This document shows, in pieces, positions 44,385 to 50,415 of a stretch of DNA of 50,415 nucleotides. The notes below the pieces were generated by a model. That model made no database searches, had not been told where the DNA came from, and saw nothing but the letters and a program-made list of their open reading frames with translations. Where the stretch lies: NCBI GenBank assembly GCA_023254175.1, contig JALQYJ010000153.1, positions 1 to 50,415 on the forward strand, in the 5' to 3' direction. The stretch is from Runella sp. Its GTDB lineage: Bacteria; Bacteroidota; Bacteroidia; Cytophagales; Spirosomataceae. The position numbers and the translations under genes are program-made. Numbering within the stretch: position 1 is the stretch's first letter; every line of letters begins with the position of its first letter.

Positions 44385-44707
44385 CTAACTATCCCGATTC
44401 TCGCGCCGGATTTACCCTCAATATCCGAGGCTTATACAAAGATTTAGAAGTAGTTATCAACGACCGTTGGCTTCATTCGACCGAAGTGAGCCCCCGCATC
44501 GAAGCCCGAAATGGGCGCTGGTACTTGATCATGGTCTACGTGTTTGTCAACACCCCTTTCCAATTCTTATGCCGTAAACTCGACCATTACGACACCGAGG
44601 AAAAAGCTAAATTATACGCACAACTGTTCCGACGCGGAATACAGCGCGACGCCCGAGGAAACCTTAAATCAAACGCTTTACATGTTTTCGATATTTGCCT
44701 CAACTGA
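44381..44707 (+). CDS. Small unknown protein, relative of the 39652 protein
   Basis: 108 residues starting GTG/ATG-type at 44381 with a 4-base overlap to the upstream gene. Sequence: N-terminal LNIRGLYKDLEVVINDRWL, C-terminal NGRWYLIMVYVFVNTPFQFL followed by KAKLYAQLFRRG and RDARG. The C-terminal half resembles the 119-residue protein at 39652-40011. It overlaps the next gene by 26 bases from the preferred start of that gene. Function unknown. The start codon at 44381 reads GTG. Confidence 0.75.
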   Translation: MTNYPDSRAGFTLNIRGLYKDLEVVINDRWLHSTEVSPRIEARNGRWYLIMVYVFVNTPFQFLCRKLDHYDTEEKAKLYAQLFRRGIQRDARGNLKSNALHVFDICLN

Positions 44708-46196
44708 CCAACTCTCTGCTTTACAGGCTATTATTGATAGCGAATTTCGATTAAACGAAGTTGTAGCTGTTAGAGCTATGCCCTCAATTGGGGAGGAAAT
44801 CACCAATCGTTTTTTGGTTATCCGCGACAATGAAATTTACATTCCTATTGATTGGCTTAACGAAGCCCCGCCTTTCCTTCTTCCCTATCCATTAGAACTC
44901 AGTACGCCAAATCTGCTGGCCGTTGTTTATACCAAACTCAACAATTATGAAAAAGCCTACACCTTTGCTGAAGCTAATCCGTACCTGCTTCGTGACATAG
45001 ATATACTAAATTGCCTACAACATGGGGTTCAGGTTAGTTTGTTTGATGAACCACTTACGGAGATATCTTCGTTTGAAACCTTTCGTTTTTGGCACAATAC
45101 CGCCGTCATGGCTCACTATGGCGAATTGACGCATTTTGTGCATTATGTAACCGTAAAAAAATACTACCAAAAAGCGCTAGAAACTGCTCCCGACGACGAA
45201 TGGAAGGCATTTACGGGTAAACATTACGCTTCGCTTTTGTTAGACGCTGACGAACTTAGTGAAGCCGAATATCTTGTAAATCAATGCCGAGATACGGTCA
45301 TTTCCGAGGATGCACAGTTTGAATTATTGGCGATTCTTTGTGCGATTTGGATGAAGAAAATACAGGTACCTTACGACGCGGTACTGCTCCAACAAATCAA
45401 AACTACGTTGGCGACTCTTGTCTCCTATTATGAACAACGAAAAAACGGGGCACAAGCAGCTTTGTTACTCACTGATGCTTCCCAAATAACTAACTTGACG
45501 GATAATTTTGCGGAATCATTGGGATACATCAATCGAGCGATTGCGTTGTTGCGACAAGAAGACATTCCCGAACTGATAGCCAATGCTTATTACAGAAAAG
45601 GAACACTGTTATATACGTGGGCTCAAAACGGCAATCCGCAGTTTTTGAAACCTGCGATGGAAGCTTATCAAGAAGCGCTCAAACTATTTACCCGTGATAA
45701 TGCCCCCGAGATTTTTGCCGAAATTCATCACCATTTGGGCGTGATTTATTCCGAAATTCCTGACGAAGCCAAGAAAAAAGGAATTTGGGCGGCCATATCC
45801 GTCAGTTCCTTCAAGGAAGCACTCCGTTATTATACCCGCGAAACCAATCCGTACGAATACGCCCGCATTTGCAATAGTTACGCCAATGCACTCACAAAAT
45901 ACCCTGAAGCCGCTATCAGTGACAACCACGCCAAGGCACTATCGTTTTATCGGGAAGCGCTAGACGTCCGAACGGCGGGAGACTACCCACAAGAACGGGC
46001 ACTGACCTTGCTCAATTTTTTGGAAATAGGCTGGTTTGTTCACCACGAAAACGAAGCCAGTGAAAAAGCCCTTTTACAAGAAATGGAAGGCTATATCACG
46101 GAATTACTCCAGTTGACTAATGATTCGTCTTTACTTGTAGAAGTAGCACAACATCAAGAAAAATTGGAGAAATTAAGAGCAGTAATTGGTCTATAA
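44682..46196 (+). CDS. Tetratricopeptide-repeat protein of the hydrogenase operon
   Basis: 504 residues from ATG 44682, preferred because the longer frame (from 44544) lies inside the preceding gene. The first 100 residues are a distinct domain (FSIFASTDQLSALQAII, IYIPIDWLNEAPPFLLPYPLEL); the rest is helical repeats of TPR character (AYYRKGTLLYTWAQNG, AEIHHHLGVIYSE, ARICNSYANALTKYPEAA). TPR proteins are scaffolds. Cytoplasmic, no signal. Position between hupD and hypA indicates a role in assembling or anchoring this hydrogenase; this is inference. Confidence 0.8.
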   Translation: MFSIFASTDQLSALQAIIDSEFRLNEVVAVRAMPSIGEEITNRFLVIRDNEIYIPIDWLNEAPPFLLPYPLELSTPNLLAVVYTKLNNYEKAYTFAEANPYLLRDIDILNCLQHGVQVSLFDEPLTEISSFETFRFWHNTAVMAHYGELTHFVHYVTVKKYYQKALETAPDDEWKAFTGKHYASLLLDADELSEAEYLVNQCRDTVISEDAQFELLAILCAIWMKKIQVPYDAVLLQQIKTTLATLVSYYEQRKNGAQAALLLTDASQITNLTDNFAESLGYINRAIALLRQEDIPELIANAYYRKGTLLYTWAQNGNPQFLKPAMEAYQEALKLFTRDNAPEIFAEIHHHLGVIYSEIPDEAKKKGIWAAISVSSFKEALRYYTRETNPYEYARICNSYANALTKYPEAAISDNHAKALSFYREALDVRTAGDYPQERALTLLNFLEIGWFVHHENEASEKALLQEMEGYITELLQLTNDSSLLVEVAQHQEKLEKLRAVIGL

Positions 46197-46209
46197 AATG
46201 TCTTAATAA

Positions 46210-46551
46210 ATGCACGAAATATCTTTGGTACGGAACATATTTAGAACATTGGAGGAGGAATTCCCCAACGACATGCAGCGTATCCGTGGAATTTACTTGA
46301 AAGCAGGGCTTTTATCTAACGTACAGCCTATTTTAATGCAAAATGCGTTTGAGGCGGTGCTAGAAGACCAACCCAAATACAACCAAACCAGCTTGCACGT
46401 TGAAGTTTTGCCTATTTTGATTCAATGCGACCTTTGTGGACAAACCTCAAAAGTTGAACAATATCGCTTCGTGTGTAAACACTGCGGTAAGCCAAGTCGA
46501 AACGTGATACAAGGAGAAGAATTACTCATCAGTAAAGTAGAGTTTGACTAA
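46210..46551 (+). CDS. hypA: Hydrogenase nickel insertion protein HypA
   Basis: 113 residues. Starts MHE, where His2 is the nickel ligand, and has the zinc-binding cysteine set C73-x2-C76 and C89-x2-C92 (CDLCGQTSKVEQYRFVCKHC). HypA delivers nickel to the large subunit with HypB. Five bases separate it from hypB. Length is normal. Confidence 0.96.
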   Translation: MHEISLVRNIFRTLEEEFPNDMQRIRGIYLKAGLLSNVQPILMQNAFEAVLEDQPKYNQTSLHVEVLPILIQCDLCGQTSKVEQYRFVCKHCGKPSRNVIQGEELLISKVEFD

Positions 46552-46556
46552 TAGCT

Positions 46557-47270
46557 ATGCAAAAACCTAAATCCAACCAAGCGTCTGTCGGGTCGGTACA
46601 GTGCGAGAACACGACGCTTAACTTGCTAAAAGTAAACGATTTTGTAGCCAAAGCCATCCGTGAGCGGCTGCCGAACATCTTGGTCATCAACGTTTGTTCT
46701 TCGCCTGGAAGTGGCAAAACTACCCTCATGCAAGAAACTGGCAGACGGCTCCGAGATAAGTTAAACATGGCTGTTTTGGTAGGTGACCCCGAAACCGAAC
46801 GCGACGCCATCCGTATGCGCGATGTGGGTATCAACGCCCTTCAAATTGTAACGGGCGGCATGTGCCACATCGAGGCGCAAATGATTTACCAAGCCCTCGA
46901 CCACATCGACCTCACAGGTACGGATGTTTTGTTTATCGAAAACGTGGGCAATTTGGTTTGTCCTGCGGCTTTCGATTTGGGAGAGGATTACCGAGTGACT
47001 GTTTTGGCTTGCACTGAAGGCGACGATAAGCCAAAAAAATACCCTCGCATGTTTTTGACCAGCGAACTACTTATCGTTTCCAAGTCTGACTTGTTGCCTT
47101 ACGTTCCTTTTTCGGTGGAAGCGGTCACCAAAGACGCCCGCGACGTAAATCCTGACATCGAAGTACTTAGCATTTCGAGCTTGAAAGGCGACGGCATGGA
47201 AGAATGGTGCGATTGGTTGACCGAGCGCGTTCATGCAAAAAAAGAAAAAAACACCGAAAAAGTAGCGTAA
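46557..47270 (+). CDS. hypB: Hydrogenase nickel-incorporation GTPase HypB
   Basis: 237 residues. P-loop SSPGSGKTT at 48-56, metal-binding GGMCHIEAQM, nucleotide segments VGDPETERDAIRMR and FIENVGNLVCPAAFDLGE, and the guanine motif SKSD. GTP hydrolysis drives nickel transfer from HypA. It lacks both the long His-rich nickel store and the N-terminal CxxCGC motif found in some homologues, so it is a short HypB. It follows hypA closely in the operon. Confidence 0.96.
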   Translation: MQKPKSNQASVGSVQCENTTLNLLKVNDFVAKAIRERLPNILVINVCSSPGSGKTTLMQETGRRLRDKLNMAVLVGDPETERDAIRMRDVGINALQIVTGGMCHIEAQMIYQALDHIDLTGTDVLFIENVGNLVCPAAFDLGEDYRVTVLACTEGDDKPKKYPRMFLTSELLIVSKSDLLPYVPFSVEAVTKDARDVNPDIEVLSISSLKGDGMEEWCDWLTERVHAKKEKNTEKVA

Positions 47271-47277
47271 AGCAATT

Positions 47278-49641
47278 ATGTGGGTAGAGGCTATTGAAAA
47301 TACAATGCAACCTGTTGTTTCTCAAAAGTCAGTTTCTTTTGAAGTACAAACGTATTGTATTCGGCTCACGGGTATCGTACAGGGGGTTGGATTTCGGCCA
47401 TTGGTGCACCAACTAGCCCACAAATGGGGACTAACGGGAACCGTAAGCAATGGCCCTGAAGGCGTAACAGTGGTTGTTAATACCGACGAAATTACGGCAA
47501 ACCGTTTTTTAGATACCCTTTTGGCCAATACTCCTCCCCAAGCTTTGGTAGAAAAATACGAGTTAACGCAGCTTCCATTTCACTCCTTTCAGGCGTTCAA
47601 AATCATTGAAAGTCACATAGGTAAACTCACCAATGGGTTCAAACTTACTCCCGATTTTGCAATGTGTTCATCGTGCCGCGAAGAACTACATGATCCACAA
47701 AATCGTCGTTTTCGGTATCCATTTATTACCTGTACACAGTGCGGGCCACGCTTTTCAATTCAGCGAAGAGTTCCCTACGACCGCGTCCAAACGACTATGC
47801 AAGCTTTTGAGATGTGTCCCGCTTGTTTGGACGAATACAACGACACAAATAATCGTCGTTTTTACTCTCAAACCAATTCTTGTCCTACCTGCGGCGTTCA
47901 ATTGGGTTGGTACACTTGCCGACAATCCACTGCGTATCCTTCCTCTTTGTTACACGATACCCATTGGATTTTAGACCGCGCCCATCGAGCTTTGAAGGCA
48001 GGAAAAATTGTAGCAATAAAAGGAATTGGAGGGTATCTTTTGCTTTGTGATGCCACCAACGAAAGTGCAGTAACTACCCTTCGCGAGCGAAAATACCGCC
48101 CTGCCAAGCCCTTTGCAGTACTTTATCCTACCCTTGATTTATTACAGCAGGAGGCTTTAGTAACTCCCCAAGAGGTTGGGGTTCTTCAAAGTACTGCTTC
48201 TCCCATTGTGCTAGTCCGACAAGCTCCAACGTCATCCATTACCTCCTCGGTCAATCCTGGTTTAAATCATTTGGGGGTTATGTTACCCTATACTCCTCTG
48301 CTGGAGTTGATAGCACATGATTTTGGAAAACCGTTGATAGCCACGAGCGGAAATCGGAGTGGCAGCCCTATCGTTTTTAAAGACACTGACGCCTTAACCG
48401 AACTCAGTCAAATCGCCGATTTCATCTTAACGCACAACCGCGAAATTATACTTCCCCAAGACGATTCGGTGCTACGATTTTCACCTTTTTATGGTAATCA
48501 AATGATACTCCGCCGCAGTCGTGGCTTAACAGGAAGTGTTTCAACAGAGGACTTAAACATCGACATATCGGTTCAGTTGTCGTTTGGAGCTTCTCAAAAA
48601 AGTACATTTACGCTACTTGCGGCCAACAATTTACACACAAGCCAATACCTCGGTAATTTGGAAGATTGGGAAACCCAAGAACATTTCAAACACACCCTCC
48701 AGCACTTTGTCAGGGTGTTTGATGTAGAGCCCAGCTGTTTTTTGGTCGATGCCCACCCAGGCTATTTTTCTACACAATTGGCCCACGAATTAGCTGTCGA
48801 GAAAGAAACAATTCCTCAAAAAATTCAACATCACGCCGCTCATTTTGCCGCTGTGTTAGCTGATAACCGACTCACCCAATGTTCTGCCCAAATTCTTGGA
48901 GTAGTGTGGGACGGCACAGGATTAGGCTCCGACGGCCACAGCTGGGGTGGAGAGTTTTTTTTATATTATTCCAATCCATCGCAACCCTTGCGAGAAAACA
49001 TCAAACGAATAGCGCATTTTGAATATTTCGACTCGTTGGCGGGGGATAAAATGGCATTAGAACCTCGTTTGTCGGCATTTTCATTGCTTTTTCCTAACAA
49101 AAAAGAATTACTCACCAGCAAGTTTTCGGAGAAAGAACGTAATTTTTATACCAAACTTTTAGCGAAAAATACCTTTAAAACCTCATCTGTTGGAAGGCTG
49201 TTTGACGCCGTCGCCAGTGTTTTAATGGGTGTTGATAAAACGAGTTACGAGGGGGAGACTGCTCTCAAATTGGAAGAACTAGCCGAAAGCTATTTTGTAC
49301 AACATGGACTCATCACCACGCAGTTTTATTCATTGAAAACGTTGGAACCAGCGCTTATTCCTTCCAAAGAACTGCTACAAAAGGTAGTCGACGATGTTCT
49401 AACGGGCGTTCCACTGGATGAAATCGCGGCCAAATTTCATGTAACATTAATCAAAATTATAGAAAAAATCACCCAGAAAACAGGGGTTCAAAAAGTAGCT
49501 TTCAGCGGTGGAGTTTTCCAAAATGCGTTGTTGGTAGACCTTTGCATTGCGGTCTTGGGAGATACCCATGAGCTGTTTTTCCACCAACAATTTTCACCTA
49601 ACGACGAATGTATTTCGTTTGGACAGGCTGTACTGAATTAA
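47278..49641 (+). CDS. hypF: Carbamoyltransferase HypF
   Basis: 787 residues. HypF makes the cyanide ligand precursor from carbamoyl phosphate for HypE. Domains in order: acylphosphatase (about 25-110, GIVQGVGFRPLVHQLA), two zinc fingers (about 130-220, CSSCREEL to CTQCG; CPACLDEYND to CPTCG), YrdC-like (about 240-430) and Kae1-like carbamoyltransferase (about 440-787, QHHAAHFAAVL and DGTGLGSDG). A slightly later ATG (MQPVV, 47305) is an alternative start. Family length is about 750-780, so it is full length. Confidence 0.95.
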   Translation: MWVEAIENTMQPVVSQKSVSFEVQTYCIRLTGIVQGVGFRPLVHQLAHKWGLTGTVSNGPEGVTVVVNTDEITANRFLDTLLANTPPQALVEKYELTQLPFHSFQAFKIIESHIGKLTNGFKLTPDFAMCSSCREELHDPQNRRFRYPFITCTQCGPRFSIQRRVPYDRVQTTMQAFEMCPACLDEYNDTNNRRFYSQTNSCPTCGVQLGWYTCRQSTAYPSSLLHDTHWILDRAHRALKAGKIVAIKGIGGYLLLCDATNESAVTTLRERKYRPAKPFAVLYPTLDLLQQEALVTPQEVGVLQSTASPIVLVRQAPTSSITSSVNPGLNHLGVMLPYTPLLELIAHDFGKPLIATSGNRSGSPIVFKDTDALTELSQIADFILTHNREIILPQDDSVLRFSPFYGNQMILRRSRGLTGSVSTEDLNIDISVQLSFGASQKSTFTLLAANNLHTSQYLGNLEDWETQEHFKHTLQHFVRVFDVEPSCFLVDAHPGYFSTQLAHELAVEKETIPQKIQHHAAHFAAVLADNRLTQCSAQILGVVWDGTGLGSDGHSWGGEFFLYYSNPSQPLRENIKRIAHFEYFDSLAGDKMALEPRLSAFSLLFPNKKELLTSKFSEKERNFYTKLLAKNTFKTSSVGRLFDAVASVLMGVDKTSYEGETALKLEELAESYFVQHGLITTQFYSLKTLEPALIPSKELLQKVVDDVLTGVPLDEIAAKFHVTLIKIIEKITQKTGVQKVAFSGGVFQNALLVDLCIAVLGDTHELFFHQQFSPNDECISFGQAVLN

Positions 49642-49661
49642 AATTCCTCTATGGCCACGCG

Positions 49662-49807
49662 CACAAAGTAAGTAATGATGCAAAATTAAGTTAAACATCA
49701 TCAATAATATGCAACTCCTTAAACCCGATGCTTCTAGGCTGGGACTAAAATAGAGATAACCGTTTACTAGCTTAATTTTGCACAGTACCACTCTGTGAAA
49801 CTTTGTG
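49662..49807. repeat. Nested inverted-repeat element between hypF and hypC
   Basis: Outer arms CACAAAGT (49662-49669) and ACTTTGTG (49800-49807), inner arms TGCAAAATTAAG (49679-49690) and CTTAATTTTGCA (49771-49782) are exact complements. The 146-base unit has no coding frame. It looks like a small folded element (MITE-like or decayed repeat) in an otherwise compact operon, and shares CACAAAG words with the hupL-hupD gap element. Confidence 0.6.
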
Positions 49808-49846
49808 TCAAAAACCAATGTATCACCCACTCTCAATTTTTCTCTT

Positions 49847-50125
49847 ATGTGTTTAGCAATTCCAGGTAAAATAAAATCCATAGAATTCCAGTACGACGGT
49901 ACAGTACGCATGGCCAAAGTGCTCTTTGGCGGCATCACCAAAGAAGCTAGTTTGGAAATGGTACCCGATGCCAAAGAAGGCGATTATGTGCTGGTACACG
50001 TAGGAGTGGCCATCAGCATCGTCGATGAAGAAGAAGCCCAAAAAACCTTCGCGTATTTGGAGGAAATCGGAGAAATAGATGAGTTGGTAGAATCTTCCCA
50101 ATTAGACCGTCCTACCCCCCTCTAA
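49847..50125 (+). CDS. hypC: Hydrogenase assembly chaperone HypC
   Basis: 92 residues. The start at ATG 49847 is set by the essential N-terminal motif MCLAIPGKI, whose Cys2 binds the iron ligand complex; an upstream in-frame ATG (49805) would hide this cysteine. HypC works with HypD to build and deliver the Fe(CN)2CO group to the large subunit. Length is usual. It lies 5 bases before hypD. Confidence 0.95.
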   Translation: MCLAIPGKIKSIEFQYDGTVRMAKVLFGGITKEASLEMVPDAKEGDYVLVHVGVAISIVDEEEAQKTFAYLEEIGEIDELVESSQLDRPTPL

Positions 50126-50130
50126 TTCCC

Positions 50131-50415
50131 ATGAAATACTTATCAGAATTTCGCGACCCCGAAGTAGTCGAACACTACCTCGAAGAACTGCACAAAGTAG
50201 CCACCCGCCCGTGGACAATTATGGAAATTTGCGGCGGACAAACCCATAGTTTAGTCAAAAACGGTCTGTTAAATTTATTACCCAAACCAATCACCATGGT
50301 ACACGGCCCAGGCTGCCCCGTGTGCGTGACTCCGCTAAACCTCATCGACAAGGCCGTTTACTTGGCCGAAGAGAAGGGAGTCATTTTATGTTCTTTTGGT
50401 GACATGATTCGCGTG
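50131..50415 (+). CDS. hypD: Hydrogenase maturation factor HypD (partial)
   Basis: First 95 codons of HypD, continuing past the window end; no stop is present. The conserved motifs CGGQTH (residues about 34-39) and [10 protein letters not shown] (about 59-68) are visible. HypD, an Fe-S protein, is the scaffold on which cyanide and carbon monoxide ligands are placed on iron with HypC and HypE. hypE would be expected further downstream, outside the window. Confidence 0.96.
   Translation, partial: MKYLSEFRDPEVVEHYLEELHKVATRPWTIMEICGGQTHSLVKNGLLNLLPKPITMVHGPGCPVCVTPLNLIDKAVYLAEEKGVILCSFGDMIRV

Noticed and set aside
44544-44681. Longer start for the TPR protein
   Set aside because: The extra 46 residues lie within the preceding overlapping gene and are low-complexity; ATG 44682 gives a normal coupling distance.
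49805-49846. Upstream ATG for HypC
   Set aside because: It would add 14 residues ahead of the invariant MCLAIPG start whose Cys2 is essential.
1-50415. Transposases, prophage, integrases, tRNA or rRNA genes
   Set aside because: I looked for typical motifs and conserved stems and found none that I could support.

Overview
The window looks like a chromosomal segment of a member of the Bacteroidota, most likely a Cytophagales/Spirosomataceae-type bacterium. Supporting signs are several promoters of the Bacteroidota form (TTG, about 19 bases, TAnnTTTG), abundant lipoproteins, a TonB receptor with an N-terminal carboxypeptidase-like domain, DUF4270 and DUF6786 proteins, a FG-GAP/cytochrome c protein, and a Sec-type (clade II) nitrous oxide reductase cluster. 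No rRNA, tRNA, CRISPR array, phage or transposase gene was seen. The genus assignment is inference.

Layout. (1) 1-9300: housekeeping and accessory genes: a TSUP permease, glmS, a short GT5-type glycogen synthase overlapping a DUF4270 lipoprotein, a DUF6786 lipoprotein and a large secreted zinc metalloprotease. (2) 9620-17880: N2O respiration. A Crp/Fnr-type regulator is followed by cytochrome c lipoprotein, nosZ, a membrane-protein/NosL fusion, nosD, nosF, nosY, a fasciclin lipoprotein and a cupin. (3) 17880-22410: a four-gene TonB-receptor module with Cys/His/Met motifs, plausibly copper acquisition for NosZ. (4) 22450-40011: ordinary mixed genes (mutarotase, DUF937, NuiA-like inhibitor, aldehyde dehydrogenase, SPFH/NfeD pair, Gfo/Idh/MocA, pckA, FG-GAP/cytochrome protein, EEP hydrolase, beta-lactamase-like hydrolase, FMN glutamate-synthase-like protein, dprA, porin). 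(5) 39650-50415: a [NiFe]-hydrogenase locus: a small unknown gene plus tetR, an operator-rich promoter, small and large subunits lacking a Tat signal (group 2a-like), a maturation protease, three unknown genes, then hypA, hypB, hypF, hypC and the start of hypD, which runs off the window.

How it may work together: H2 oxidation by the hydrogenase can feed the quinone pool, and N2O can serve as terminal acceptor through the lipoprotein cytochrome c and NosZ. Both are metal-demanding (Ni/Fe and Cu), and both clusters carry their maturation genes. No nitrite or NO reductase was seen here.

The least explained material is: the three unknown genes inside the hydrogenase operon, one of which is a diverged relative of the gene preceding tetR; a dense palindrome array including a 30-bp perfect palindrome in front of the hydrogenase; a dispersed repeat that has become the N-terminal coding sequence of nosD; a 16-bp-stem perfect hairpin inside the cupin gene; and inverted-repeat elements at the two loose junctions of the hydrogenase operon.
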